Source: Vulcanimicrobiota bacterium
GTDB taxonomy: Bacteria; Vulcanimicrobiota; Vulcanimicrobiia; Vulcanimicrobiales; Vulcanimicrobiaceae
Direction: 5' to 3'
Assembly (NCBI GenBank): GCA_003140215.1
Contig: PLJL01000004.1
Location: 1,021,760 to 1,085,759 of the forward strand
Length of the DNA: 64,000 bases
Shown here piece after piece: positions 34,196 to 43,350 of this stretch; within the stretch, counting starts at the first letter, position 1, and each line of letters opens with the position of its first letter. The notes beneath the pieces were generated by a model that was not told the DNA's origin, made no database searches, and worked only from the letters and a program-made list of their open reading frames with translations. The position numbers were made by a program, and so were the translations under genes.

Positions 34196-35779
34196 TCAAA
34201 CCGCCGCGGCGGCCAACAGCGGCTCGTCGGCGACGACGCGGTTGCGTCCCATCGTCTTGGCGATGTAGAGCGCGCTGCTCGCGCGCCGCATGACCTCGCC
34301 GCCGTCGCCGTGGGCCTCGGGCACGACCGACGCGACGCCGATGCTGACGCTGAGGCGTTTAGCGGCGACGCCGCCGTGTGCGATCTCGAGGCCGGCGACC
34401 GCGTCGCGCACGCGGCCCGCGATCAACTGTGCGCCGCTCAGATCCGTGTCGGGAAGCAGGAGCAAGAACTCCTCGCCGCCGTACCGGCCGGCTAGGTCCG
34501 CACCGCGCGCGGCGTGCGGGCTCACCGACCCCGCGATGCGCCGCAGCACGTCGTCGCCCGCGTGGTGCCCGTAGGTTTCGTTGTAGCTGCGGAAGTGATC
34601 GATGTCGATGAGGACGGCCGCGAACGGCGAGCGCGCGCGAGCCGCTCGGTTCCAGCCCCGCGCCAGCGCATCGTCGAGCGTGGCCCGATTCGCGATCCCG
34701 GTGAGCCCGTCGAGGTGCGCGACGAGCGCCGGGCGGCCGCGCTCGCGTGCGGCGCCGCGCAGCTGCACGAGGAGCGCGAATGGGAGGAGCAGCGCTGCGG
34801 CGGCGTTGCCGATCGACGGCGCCGCCGCAAGCGCGGCCGAGCCCGGGGCGAGAACCGCGGTCAGCGCGCCCAGCGCGGCGAGCGCGGTACCGGCCAAGAA
34901 GTACGGCGCGCCGGCGACCCGGCGGCGCAGAGCGACCGCGCCCAGCGCGACGTAGCTCGCATAGAGTGCGACGAGGATAGCCGGCGAAACGGCGTCCGGC
35001 AGCGGCCAGAGATCTTGCATCACGTCGCCGCCGGCGACTGCGACGCCGTTGAGCGCGGTGAGCGCCCACAAGCCGCGCGTGACCAAGCGCTCCGGCGCCG
35101 CGCCGCGCAGGTACGTCAGCGTACATGCGGCGAGGCTGACGAGCACGAGCGCTTGCAGCAGTGCGTGCAGCGGCTGGCTGACCTCGGGCGGCGGGCGCAC
35201 GATCCCTAGCCAAGGGATCAGCAACGCGGCTTGACCCGCGGTCGCGGCGGCGTACCACGCCAACGCCGAGGACCGCAGAGCGCGCGCGGCCACGGCGAGC
35301 GCGACCGCCAACGCGGCGAAAACCCCGCAGAACAGGGCGTACCACCAGGTGCGCCAACCGATCGCGGCGAGCGCCTCGGTGGGCAGCAGATAGGGCGGCG
35401 CGGCAGAACTGACCGTCGTTGCGGTCAACTCGATCCGGTCGGCTCCCCAGGCGTCGTCCGGCAGCCGCAGCCCCAGCAGATGGCCGGGAAGGTCGGCGCT
35501 CGCGGCAATGGTCTGGCGGCGGCCGGCAGGCCCGACGACGGTGACGACGAGGTCGCGCACGTACCAGGGCGTGCCGATGTAGAGCGCGGTGCCGTCGGTG
35601 CGCGGGACGCGGAAGGCAGCGCGCAACGTGACCGGCCGCAACACCGACGCGGGCGGCGCGTCGGCGGCGAGCGGGGCGCCGATCGCCGCAAGCGGCGGCT
35701 GGGCCTGTGCGTCAGCGAGCGAGGCCGTTGGAAGAAATGCGGCTGCGAACGCGGCCAGGGCCGCGGCGCGAGGGCTCAC
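34196..35779 (-). CDS. Membrane diguanylate cyclase with periplasmic sensor and 7TM-type domain
   Basis: 527 residues. A signal peptide and about 140-residue periplasmic beta domain (ADAPPASVLRPVTLRAAFRV to HLLGLRLPDDAWG) precede seven hydrophobic helices (from WWYALFCGVFAALAVALAVA to AAALLLPFALLVQLRG), a 7TMR-DISM layout. The C-terminal GGDEF domain has LDGLTGIANRATLDDAL, DIDHFRSYNETYGHHAGDDVL and the active site RYGGEEFLLLLPDTD; the I-site RxxD is not evident upstream of it. It should make c-di-GMP in response to an extracellular ligand. Single gene. Confidence 0.9.
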   Translation of the reverse strand: MSPRAAALAAFAAAFLPTASLADAQAQPPLAAIGAPLAADAPPASVLRPVTLRAAFRVPRTDGTALYIGTPWYVRDLVVTVVGPAGRRQTIAASADLPGHLLGLRLPDDAWGADRIELTATTVSSAAPPYLLPTEALAAIGWRTWWYALFCGVFAALAVALAVAARALRSSALAWYAAATAGQAALLIPWLGIVRPPPEVSQPLHALLQALVLVSLAACTLTYLRGAAPERLVTRGLWALTALNGVAVAGGDVMQDLWPLPDAVSPAILVALYASYVALGAVALRRRVAGAPYFLAGTALAALGALTAVLAPGSAALAAAPSIGNAAAALLLPFALLVQLRGAARERGRPALVAHLDGLTGIANRATLDDALARGWNRAARARSPFAAVLIDIDHFRSYNETYGHHAGDDVLRRIAGSVSPHAARGADLAGRYGGEEFLLLLPDTDLSGAQLIAGRVRDAVAGLEIAHGGVAAKRLSVSIGVASVVPEAHGDGGEVMRRASSALYIAKTMGRNRVVADEPLLAAAAV

Positions 35780-35856
35780 GCTAGTGTTTTCGGCCCGAAC
35801 CCCGCCTCTCGCGACCCCAGCAAGTGCTTTGGCGCCCGGTCGAAGAACGGCGCCGG

Positions 35857-36873
35857 GTGTCGATCCCCAACGCGCAGCGCGTTCGAACGGTCCTGACCGG
35901 GGTCAAGCCGACCGGGAAGCCGCACCTGGGCAACTATCTGGGCGCCATGCTGCCCGCGCTCGAGCTCGCGCGCTCGCACCGGGCGCTGCTGTTCATTGCC
36001 GACTACCACGCGTTGACCGACCTCGAAGAGGCCCGCACGGTGCGGGCGGAGACCTACGAGGTTGCCGCCGCCTGGCTCGCCGCCGGGCTCGACCCCGAAA
36101 ACGTGACGTTCTACCGGCAGTCGGACATCCCCGAGGTTTTCGAATTGTTCTGGCTGCTGAGCTGCGCGACACCCAAAGGGATGATGAACCGCGCGCACGC
36201 GTACAAGGCAATGGTCGAGGCGAACATACAGCTCAAGCGCGATCCCGACTACGGCGTGGGCATGGGACTCTTCGCCTATCCGGTCCTCATGGCGTCGGAC
36301 ATCCTGTTGTTCGACGTCGACGTGGTGCCGGTAGGCCGGGATCAGTCACAGCACGTCGAGATGGCCCGCGACATCGCGCAGCGTTTCAACAACGAGGTCG
36401 GCGACGTGCTCAAGGTGCCGGAACTGGTGCTGGCTGCGGAGCCCGAACCGGTGCTGGGCCTCGACGGCCGCAAGATGAGCAAGTCGTACGACAACACGAT
36501 CCCGCTGTTCGCATCGCGCGACGAGCTCTGGAGGCTGCTGCGCCGCTACAAGACCGACAGCAGCGCCGCCGATGCGCCCAAGGACCCGGACGCCAACGGG
36601 CTGTTCCGCATCTACGCGGCGTTCGCCGCGCCCGCAGATGTCGTGGCGACGCGCGCGGCGCTCGCCGCCGGCGCGCTGACGTGGGGGGGCCTCAAAGAAC
36701 GCACGCTCGAAGCGCTCGACGCGGTGCTGGCGCCGCTGCGCCAACGGTACCAGGCGCTACTCGAGGACAAGCCGCAGATCGACCGGATCCTCGCCGACGG
36801 GGCGCGCCGGGCGCGTCCGTTCGCCGAGGCGACCATGCGCCGAGTGCGCCGCGCGGTCGGGGTCGGCGTCTGA
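35857..36873 (+). CDS. trpS: Tryptophanyl-tRNA synthetase
   Basis: 338 residues from GTG 35857, which begins the family core (TVLTGVKPTGKPHLGNYLG); an upstream GTG at 35824 would add 11 residues. HIGH-type motif PHLGNYLG near residue 21, KMSKS-type motif GRKMSKSYDNTIPLF near 205, and DVVPVGRDQSQHVEMARDIA for tryptophan and ATP binding. Standard class Ic bacterial TrpRS length. No attenuator leader was found before it. Confidence 0.96.
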   Translation: MSIPNAQRVRTVLTGVKPTGKPHLGNYLGAMLPALELARSHRALLFIADYHALTDLEEARTVRAETYEVAAAWLAAGLDPENVTFYRQSDIPEVFELFWLLSCATPKGMMNRAHAYKAMVEANIQLKRDPDYGVGMGLFAYPVLMASDILLFDVDVVPVGRDQSQHVEMARDIAQRFNNEVGDVLKVPELVLAAEPEPVLGLDGRKMSKSYDNTIPLFASRDELWRLLRRYKTDSSAADAPKDPDANGLFRIYAAFAAPADVVATRAALAAGALTWGGLKERTLEALDAVLAPLRQRYQALLEDKPQIDRILADGARRARPFAEATMRRVRRAVGVGV

Positions 36874-36904
36874 ACTTCCCTCGCGCGGTGCCGATAACGA
36901 GAAC

Positions 36905-37129
36905 ATGGACGCCAGGACGTCGTCGCTCCCACCGGAGCTGCGAAGGCCCGTCAAAGGACTCCGCGCCGCGGCGGATCGCCTCATGCTATGGGACCGTTGG
37001 GAACTGCAGCAGTGGGTAGAGGCGACGCGCTCGCGCGGCCTGGCGTTTCTCACCCTCGACGCCGAGGTTCAGCGGCGCATCATCGCCGCGATCGACGAAC
37101 CGATCGCGGCGGTCGCGGTAGCCTCCTAG
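36905..37129 (+). CDS. Small hypothetical protein
   Basis: 74 residues, 31 bases after trpS on the same strand. Two amphipathic helices (LRAAADRLMLWDRWELQQWV and AEVQRRIIAAIDEPIAAVAV) and a short Pro-rich start. No known family recognised. Convergent with a Cys-rich small ORF whose end overlaps its stop. Confidence 0.5.
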   Translation: MDARTSSLPPELRRPVKGLRAAADRLMLWDRWELQQWVEATRSRGLAFLTLDAEVQRRIIAAIDEPIAAVAVAS

Positions 37130-37329
37130 CCCGTACGCGCGATCGCGGCGGAGTCGCCGCCGTCGTGCTCGAGCCCCCACGGGTTTCGCGCCGCCTCGGC
37201 TACCGCCGCGTCGAGCGCCCGTTCGGCGTTGAGCGGGCAGTTGCAGCGTGCCGGCCCGTCGCCGCCGCAGCCGTATTCCCCATGCCGGTCGAGCGCGTGC
37301 GCGCACGGGCACATCACCAAGTATTTCAC
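37126..37329 (-). CDS. Small Cys-rich hypothetical protein
   Basis: 67 residues from GTG 37329. Six Cys and several His in the first 35 residues (MCPCAHALDRHGEYGCGG and RCNCPLNAE) suggest a metal-binding knuckle. The rest is one Ala-rich helix. No family recognised; it may be real because of the ordered Cys pattern, but no strong ribosome site is seen. Confidence 0.45.
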   Translation of the reverse strand: MKYLVMCPCAHALDRHGEYGCGGDGPARCNCPLNAERALDAAVAEAARNPWGLEHDGGDSAAIARTG

Positions 37330-37455
37330 GCCAATCGCCCCCCGTCGTACAAAGCGATCATGGCCAGGTTATAGCGTGCGACCGGCGCCTCGTCGCGTCG
37401 CTACCGTACGCCCCGAGACGGGAATTTCGGCCCTAACGACGAGGACGTTCGGTCC

Positions 37456-37857
37456 GTGCGACGTACGCTCGGGTTGGTGGCGCGCCGTCCGGGTCTGACG
37501 ATCACCGAGCTTCAGCAGCAGATCTTCGATCGTGAGGGGTTTCGGGTCTCGTTCGAGCGGCTCGGCGCGGCCAAGGACGAGCTGCCGCCCTACGACTTCG
37601 CGGTAATGGCGCCCACCGCTTGGAAGGTCAGCGACTGGCAACGGATCCGGTTGGCGCGCTACGTGCTGCTGTTCCGAGGCGTCACCGTGTATCGCGGGGA
37701 CGACACGCCGCTGGCGCGCGACGTGAAGCTCGGGCACTTGCGCGATTCATACTACGAAGCGCAGTACGGCACGCTCAGCCCCGAGACGCCCGACAACGTC
37801 GTCAACATCGACACCGCGAAAAGCGCGCCGCGCCACCGCCGCAACCGCACGGAGTAG
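37456..37857 (+). CDS. Hypothetical protein, possible helix-turn-helix start
   Basis: 133 residues from GTG 37456. The first 50 residues (LVARRPGLTITELQQQIFDR, then EGFRVSFERLGAAKDELPPY) look like a small winged-helix fold. The middle includes RYVLLFRGVTVYRGDDTPLA, and the tail is basic and probably disordered. No precise family. It ends three bases before the end of the convergent large protein. Confidence 0.5.
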   Translation: MRRTLGLVARRPGLTITELQQQIFDREGFRVSFERLGAAKDELPPYDFAVMAPTAWKVSDWQRIRLARYVLLFRGVTVYRGDDTPLARDVKLGHLRDSYYEAQYGTLSPETPDNVVNIDTAKSAPRHRRNRTE

Positions 37858-37859
37858 CG

Positions 37860-39653
37860 CTACGGCAGCGAGTGATCGACGATTTCGATCACCGATACGT
37901 CGTCGTAGAGCGCTTGACCGCCGGCGGCGACTTGGACCTTGACGCGGGCGGGTACGGCTGCCGCGCCACGGTTGGGAGAGCCGGCCGCGAAAACGTACTC
38001 CCACTCGCCGCTTCCCGAGTGCGCCGCGTTTGCGAAGTCGGTCCACGTGTCGGTGGTCTGTAAGCGCACCGTCGCGCCCGGCGTGCTCGACTTCACCCAC
38101 GCGCCGGCGCCGTAGCTCTTGGAACCGTCCAGCGCGAGACCCGCGCAGCTGATCCACGTCTCGCCATTCGATGCGTCGACCTTCAGACTCTGATTTCCGG
38201 GCGTGCTGAAACGCATCTGATTCGCGAGCGCGGCGGGGTCGGCCGGTGTCGCCGCGACGGTGCCGGCACCGTCGCGTATCCAGCCGGTCGGAACGCCGCC
38301 GGTCCAGTCTTCGAAACCGGCGTTGGCGACGGCCACCGCCGGCGGGCTATCGCGCGCGAGCTCGCGCAGCACGCGTTGGGTGATCCAATCCACGGGGGTC
38401 GAGTCGCCGCCGCCGCTGAGCCCGCCGACCCAGTTCACCGTACCGCCCGTGAACGCGATGCCGTTGCGCTGATACAGGCCCATCGTCGCGCGACCCGCCT
38501 GTCCGCCCGGCCCCCAGTCGGTGAGATCCGCGTCGGCGAGCGTCGTGAAAGTACGCGGTGTCTCGGCGTCGCCGTTGACATGCGCGGCGTCCGTCTCGTA
38601 ACCAAGAATCGTGTCGTCCTCGCTGGTTCCGTTACCGAACACGTTGCCGTTGGACAAACCGGTGCCGGCGTAGACCCAGTGGGATGCGTCGGTTACCGTG
38701 TAGGCGCGAAACCGTTTTAGCGGATCGATCGGATTCGGGTACCACCAGCCCGCACCGTATTTATAGCTGACGCCGGTTAGCCGGCTTTCCGGGCGCAGAA
38801 CCGGGGCTTCGTACCAGCGCACGGTGACGCGCCGCGGATCGGCTCGCTGCGGATCCGGCGGTCGCTTACTGCCGTCGGGAGCCGCCTCGGTTTCTTTGTA
38901 GCAGGTCATGATGCGCCGGCCGTTCAGATCCAGCCGCACCTGCCAATAGCACGTGTTCGCGCTGAAGAACGCTACGTTGCCGCCGCCGGCGATGAACGCT
39001 TCGACTTGGTCGCGCATCTCCAGCGACCAGTACTCGTCGTGCCCCAAGCTGATGAGCAACCGGTACGGCGCAAGGATGCGCGGATCGGTGTGCAGGTCGA
39101 GGCTCGAACAGTACTCGAGGTCGATCCCGTTCGTCTCGGCCCAGCCCAGAAACGGCAGCTGATATTTCTCGTAGAGCCCGGGCACGTCATCGTAGGGACG
39201 GTCGAAGGAGATGTTCGGTACGTGCGGCTCCGTGTAGAGGCTGCGCCCGCCCCAGCCCGTGTACGCCTGCGCCGTTGCGTCGCTGAACTTGAGCAGAATT
39301 CGCGACGTCGTCCCGGGCGCGGCCGAGCGCACGATGAACGGGATCCACGTCGAGGCGTCGCCCGACGTCAGCTTCGCGACGTAGTAGCCGCTGCCCCATT
39401 GCGGCGGAATCAGCGTGCGACACGCTTGTGCCGCGGGCCAATCGCAACCGTTGACGGCTAGTGCTGCGTCGTCTTGCGCCCCGGCGACGTAGGCATCGCC
39501 ATCGACGGTTTGCACGAGTTGGTCGACCGATGCGCGCCGATAGATCTGCATCGTGAACCGGCTATGAGCTTGATCGGCACGGACGTGAAAGTCGACCGTT
39601 TCGCCCGGTGCCGCCGAGCTGACCGAAGCGTAGCCCTCGATCGCTGCTGCCAT
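37860..39653 (-). CDS. N,N-dimethylformamidase beta-subunit-like protein with C-terminal carbohydrate-binding-like domain
   Basis: 597 residues from ATG 39653, behind GGGAGG; upstream in-frame starts lack such a site. The middle 330 residues match the DMFase large-subunit-like domain: SLYTEPHVPNISFDRPYDD, FLGWAETNGIDLEYCSSLDL, LLISLGHDEYWSLEMRD and GGGNVAFFSANTCYWQVRL. The last 150 residues (VAVANAGFEDWTGGVPTGWI to YDDVSVIEIV) form a beta-sandwich like carbohydrate-binding modules. No signal peptide is visible from this start. Proteins with this domain are widespread and mostly uncharacterised; real amidase activity is not established. Confidence 0.78.
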   Translation of the reverse strand: MAAAIEGYASVSSAAPGETVDFHVRADQAHSRFTMQIYRRASVDQLVQTVDGDAYVAGAQDDAALAVNGCDWPAAQACRTLIPPQWGSGYYVAKLTSGDASTWIPFIVRSAAPGTTSRILLKFSDATAQAYTGWGGRSLYTEPHVPNISFDRPYDDVPGLYEKYQLPFLGWAETNGIDLEYCSSLDLHTDPRILAPYRLLISLGHDEYWSLEMRDQVEAFIAGGGNVAFFSANTCYWQVRLDLNGRRIMTCYKETEAAPDGSKRPPDPQRADPRRVTVRWYEAPVLRPESRLTGVSYKYGAGWWYPNPIDPLKRFRAYTVTDASHWVYAGTGLSNGNVFGNGTSEDDTILGYETDAAHVNGDAETPRTFTTLADADLTDWGPGGQAGRATMGLYQRNGIAFTGGTVNWVGGLSGGGDSTPVDWITQRVLRELARDSPPAVAVANAGFEDWTGGVPTGWIRDGAGTVAATPADPAALANQMRFSTPGNQSLKVDASNGETWISCAGLALDGSKSYGAGAWVKSSTPGATVRLQTTDTWTDFANAAHSGSGEWEYVFAAGSPNRGAAAVPARVKVQVAAGGQALYDDVSVIEIVDHSLP

Positions 39654-39822
39654 TGCGCCTCCCCCCGAGCCAGCGCGGCTCGCCATGTTTGCGTGGCCGA
39701 TTCGCGGCCCGCAGCGACTCTCCCACGTGAAAAAAGTCTGAAGCCTTCGCTCAGACAAAATTCATGAAGGTCTGTCACTGTTCGCGTTGACCCGCTGACC
39801 TTTTTTACGAGGGGACCACGAG

Positions 39823-40335
39823 ATGAAGAGATACCTGTCCGCAGTTGCGGTAGTTTTGTCATTGGCTTTTGCCGGGTGCGGCGGAGGCGGCAGCAGCGGC
39901 GGCGGCGGCGGCGGCGTTCCGGGGCCTGTCCCGACGCTCGCGCCGGACGCCAACATCCCGCAGCAAGCCCAGGTCAAAGCCAACACCGCATGGGTGACCG
40001 CGCCTGCGGGGATGACCCTGTACACGTTCGATCTCGATACGCCCGGCGTCTCGAAGTGCAACGCGACGAGCGGTTGCACCGGAAATTGGCCGCCGCTGAT
40101 GGCCGCTGCCGGCGCGTTTGCGCAAGGCAACTTCACGCTCATCACGCGCACCGATCCGGCCGGTCAACAGTGGGCGTACTTGGGCTCACCGGTCTACCAG
40201 TACTTCAACGATCTTGCCTCAGGGCAGGCGACAGGCGACGGCGTCAACGCCTTCGGCGCCGTATGGCACGTCGCGCGTCCCGCCGGCGTAACCGGCGGCA
40301 ACACCGGCGGCTGCACCAACAGCGTCTACTGCTGA
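39823..40335 (+). CDS. Secreted-repeat lipoprotein (COG4315/PF03640-like)
   Basis: 170 residues. Lipobox LSLAFAGC, a Gly/Ser linker, then two copies of the family repeat, with landmarks GMTLYTFDLDTPGVSKCN, CTGNWPPLMAAAGAF and QQWAYLGSPVYQYFNDLASG. The ribosome site GGGGACCACGAG precedes ATG. Such proteins are small surface lipoproteins of unknown role, often found in clusters with cytochromes. Two Cys pairs may form disulfides. Confidence 0.82.
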   Translation: MKRYLSAVAVVLSLAFAGCGGGGSSGGGGGGVPGPVPTLAPDANIPQQAQVKANTAWVTAPAGMTLYTFDLDTPGVSKCNATSGCTGNWPPLMAAAGAFAQGNFTLITRTDPAGQQWAYLGSPVYQYFNDLASGQATGDGVNAFGAVWHVARPAGVTGGNTGGCTNSVYC

Positions 40336-40343
40336 GATCCATC

Positions 40344-40386
40344 GCTTGCCGGCGGGGTGCGTGGCACCGCACGCCCGCCGGCAAGC
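40344..40386. terminator. Long inverted repeat between convergent genes
   Basis: 13-bp outer arms (40344-40356 and 40373-40385) with an inner GTGCG/CGCAC stem, lying between the secreted-repeat lipoprotein and the end of leuB. No U tract in either direction, so it may act as a bidirectional terminator or as an RNA end stabiliser. Confidence 0.6.
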
Positions 40387-40391
40387 ACTCC

Positions 40392-41498
40392 TCACACGCC
40401 GCAGCGCAGCGCGGCGTCGCTAGGGACGGGTGAGCCGAGCCGGGCGATCACCGCGCTAGCGAACGCCTCGGTGCTGGCCGGGTTGGTGTCGTCGAGGTCG
40501 GCGGTGCGTGGGCCGAGCGCGAGCGCCTCCGCGACGGCATGCTCGATGCGCCACGCAACGTCGTCGTCACCGAGCGAGAAGCGCGCGAGCAAGGCCGCTG
40601 AGAGAATAGCGGCGCCCGGGTTGGCGATGTTACGCCCGGCGATGTCGGGGGCGGTGCCGCTGATCGGCTCGTAGAGGCCGAAGCCGCGCGCGCCGGGCGG
40701 CCCGTTCAGGCTCGCGCTGGGGGCGGTGCCGATCGTGCCGGTGATCATCGCCGCCTCGTCGGAGAGGATGTCTCCGAACATGTTCTCGGTGACGATCACG
40801 TCGAACTCCCGCGGGTCGCGCACCAGCTGCATCGCGGCGTTGTCGACGAGCAAGTGGTCGAGCGCGACGTCGGGGTATTCGCGCGCGACGTCGGTCACGA
40901 TGCGCCGCCACAGCTGCGAGCTCATCAGGACGTTGGCTTTGTCGACCGACGTCACGCGGCGGCGCCGCGTGCGGGCCAAATCGAACGCGAATCGGGCGAT
41001 GCGCTCGATCTCGAAATCGCGATAGATCAGCGTGTCGGTCGCGGTGAGCGCCCCGGCCGCGTCGCGTTCGAGGCTCTTGGGGCCGAAGTAGAGCCCGCCG
41101 GTCAGCTCGCGCACGATCGCGCAGTCCATCCCGCGCACCAACTCGGGGCGTAACGGCGAGCGGTGCTCCAGGCCCGCAAACGCGCGGGCCGGGCGCAGGT
41201 TGGCGTACAGGCCGAAGGTCGCGCGCAAGCCCAGGATCGCGGCTTCGGGGCGCCGCTCGGGCGGCGCGTCGTCGAAACCCGGGCCGCCGACCGCGCCGAA
41301 CAAGATCGCGGCGCTGGCGCGCGCGACGGCGAGCGTCTCGTCCGGGAGCGGCGTCCCGTGCGACGCGATCGCCGCCGCGCCGACCGGCGCAGCGACGAAG
41401 GTGCACGCCGGGAGCGCGGCATGCAGCACGCGGACCGCGGCCGCCGTGACTTCCGGACCGATCCCGTCACCGGCCAGAACAGCGACCCGCTGCGTCAA
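40392..41498 (-). CDS. leuB: 3-isopropylmalate dehydrogenase
   Basis: 368 residues from a TTG at 41498 that overlaps the leuD stop (TTGA). NAD-dependent beta-decarboxylating fold: VAVLAGDGIGPEVTAAAVRV, FGAVGGPGF, GLYANLRPARAF, the Arg-rich substrate region ELTGGLYFGPK, TSVDKANVL with the catalytic Lys, DNAAMQLVRDPREFDVIVTE and GDILSDEAAMITGT, and GLYEPISGTAPDIAGRNIAN. It oxidises 3-isopropylmalate to 2-ketoisocaproate for leucine. Last gene of the ilv-leu operon. Confidence 0.95.
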   Translation of the reverse strand: MTQRVAVLAGDGIGPEVTAAAVRVLHAALPACTFVAAPVGAAAIASHGTPLPDETLAVARASAAILFGAVGGPGFDDAPPERRPEAAILGLRATFGLYANLRPARAFAGLEHRSPLRPELVRGMDCAIVRELTGGLYFGPKSLERDAAGALTATDTLIYRDFEIERIARFAFDLARTRRRRVTSVDKANVLMSSQLWRRIVTDVAREYPDVALDHLLVDNAAMQLVRDPREFDVIVTENMFGDILSDEAAMITGTIGTAPSASLNGPPGARGFGLYEPISGTAPDIAGRNIANPGAAILSAALLARFSLGDDDVAWRIEHAVAEALALGPRTADLDDTNPASTEAFASAVIARLGSPVPSDAALRCGV

Positions 41499-42019
41499 CG
41501 GGCCGCTTCCCAGGCCCGAATCGCCGGGATCTTCGCGTTGAGAAACTGCAGGAACCCGCCGCCCAGCACGAACTGCTTGCGCAGCGGATCGAGCGTGAAC
41601 GCGATCGGCTCGCCGTCGTCGGCGCGCAGCGTCTGGGCGGCGACGTCGATCGTGACGTGCCGCGCGCTCAGCAGCGCTTCGGCGATCGCGGGCGCCACGA
41701 CCACCGGGACCAGCGCGTTGGTGTACGCGTTCTCCTCGAAGATGCGCGCGAAGCTCGGTGCGACCACCGCTTTGAAACCGCGGCCGAGCAGCGCCCAAGC
41801 CGCGTGCTCGCGGGACGAGCCGCAGCCGAAATTCTCGCCCGCCACGACGATCGACGCGCCGGGATGCTGTGCGAGCAGTTGCGGGCCGTCGGGCATCCCC
41901 TCGAAGAGATGCTCGCCCATCCCGCCCGAATCGATGCGGGTGAGATAGCGCGCCGGGATGATCTGGTCGGTGTCGACGTTGGCGCGCCGAACCGGCAGGA
42001 CGCTGCCTTCGATTTTCAT
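41495..42019 (-). CDS. leuD: 3-isopropylmalate dehydratase small subunit
   Basis: 174 residues, ATG overlapping the leuC stop. Short, archaeal/LeuD2-like form: VRRANVDTDQIIPARYLTR, NFGCGSSREHAAWALLGRGF and PSFARIFEENAYTNALVPV. It forms the swivelling domain of isopropylmalate isomerase with LeuC. Leucine pathway. Confidence 0.95.
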   Translation of the reverse strand: MKIEGSVLPVRRANVDTDQIIPARYLTRIDSGGMGEHLFEGMPDGPQLLAQHPGASIVVAGENFGCGSSREHAAWALLGRGFKAVVAPSFARIFEENAYTNALVPVVVAPAIAEALLSARHVTIDVAAQTLRADDGEPIAFTLDPLRKQFVLGGGFLQFLNAKIPAIRAWEAAR

Positions 42020-43350
42020 GCGAGGACGAGCTCCAGAGCCGGGAGCTCGGTGGGCGACGCGATCCGGCCGAGGATCGCCGAGGCGGCGACGACGACCGGC
42101 GCGGCGAGGTGAACGCGGCCGCCGTCGCCCATGCGTCCGGGGAAGTTGCGGTTGGACGACGAGACGCAGCGCATCCCCGGCGCGAGCACGCCCATCGACA
42201 TCCCCAGGCACGGACCGCACGACGAGTGCGTCCACAGCGCGCCGGCGTCTTGGAAGATGTCGTGCAGCCCCTCGCGTTCGGCTTGGCGGCGCACGGTCTG
42301 CGAGCCGGGCGTAACGATCGTCGGAACGGTCACCTTGCGGCCGCGGAAAATCTCGGCGGCCGCGCGCAGATCGCTGATCCGCGCGTTCGTGCACGAGCCG
42401 ATGAAGGCTTGATCGACGGCGATGCTGGTCAGCCGCTGCCCCGGCTGCAAGTCCATGTAGGCGAGCGACTCGGGCGGCGCATCGAGCGGCACGACGCCGT
42501 CGATCGGCGAGCACTCGCCCGGATTCGTCCCCCACGAGACGACCGGCCGCACCGCGCTGCCGTCGATCGTCACCGTCGCCGCGTACGGGGCGTCGGGGTC
42601 GGCCGCAAGGCCGACCGGGTACGCAGGCGCGTTGGGGATCGCGGCGAGGTACGCGGCGGTCGTTGCGTCGGCGGCGATCATCCCGGTCGTCGCGCCGGCC
42701 TCGATGGCCATGTTGCACAGCGTCATGCGCTGCTCCATCGTCAGCGCCCGAATCGCCGAGCCGGTGTACTCGAGCACGTAGCCCGTGCCGCCACGAAAGC
42801 CGATCGTCGCGATGACGGTCAGCGCGAGGTCCTTGGCGGTCGCGCCGGCCTGCAGCGTTCCGGTCACCTCGACCCGCATCACCTTGGGTCGCTGCAGGAT
42901 CAAACAGCCGGCCAGCATCGCACCGGCTTGCGCCGTCGTGCCGATTCCGAGCGCGAACGCTCCGAACGCGCCCAGCGTGCAGGTGTGGCTGTCGCCGCAG
43001 CAGGCCGTCATCCCGGGGCCGATGTAGCCGCGCTCGGGGACGATGACGTGGCAGATGCCGTTGTCGCCGATGTCGTGGAACGGGATCCCCTGCCGTTTCG
43101 CCCAGTTGCGCACCGTCTGCCCTTGGAGCGCGGTCGCCGAGTCCTTCGCCGGCGCGACGTGATCGATCATCGCCACGATGCGCTGCGGCGCGTAGAGCCG
43201 GTCGCCGAACTCCTTTTCGATCGTGATCGCACCCGGCGGCGTGGTGATCTCGTGCGCCACCACGAGGTCCATGAACACCAGCGCGTTCCCGCCCGGCAGC
43301 TCCTCGACGACGTGGGCGTCCCAAACCTTGTCAAACAACGATCGCGGCAT
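42016..43350 (-). CDS. leuC: 3-isopropylmalate dehydratase large subunit
   Basis: 444 residues from ATG 43350 behind GGAGG. Its first 20 bases overlap the end of leuA in another frame. Aconitase-family fold with a [4Fe-4S] cluster: Cys in TACCGDSHTCTLGAFG, GSCTNARISDLRAAAE and HSSCGPCLGMS. SNRNFPGRMGDGGRVHLAAP is the substrate-contact motif. It interconverts 2- and 3-isopropylmalate with LeuD. Confidence 0.95.
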   Translation of the reverse strand: MPRSLFDKVWDAHVVEELPGGNALVFMDLVVAHEITTPPGAITIEKEFGDRLYAPQRIVAMIDHVAPAKDSATALQGQTVRNWAKRQGIPFHDIGDNGICHVIVPERGYIGPGMTACCGDSHTCTLGAFGAFALGIGTTAQAGAMLAGCLILQRPKVMRVEVTGTLQAGATAKDLALTVIATIGFRGGTGYVLEYTGSAIRALTMEQRMTLCNMAIEAGATTGMIAADATTAAYLAAIPNAPAYPVGLAADPDAPYAATVTIDGSAVRPVVSWGTNPGECSPIDGVVPLDAPPESLAYMDLQPGQRLTSIAVDQAFIGSCTNARISDLRAAAEIFRGRKVTVPTIVTPGSQTVRRQAEREGLHDIFQDAGALWTHSSCGPCLGMSMGVLAPGMRCVSSSNRNFPGRMGDGGRVHLAAPVVVAASAILGRIASPTELPALELVLA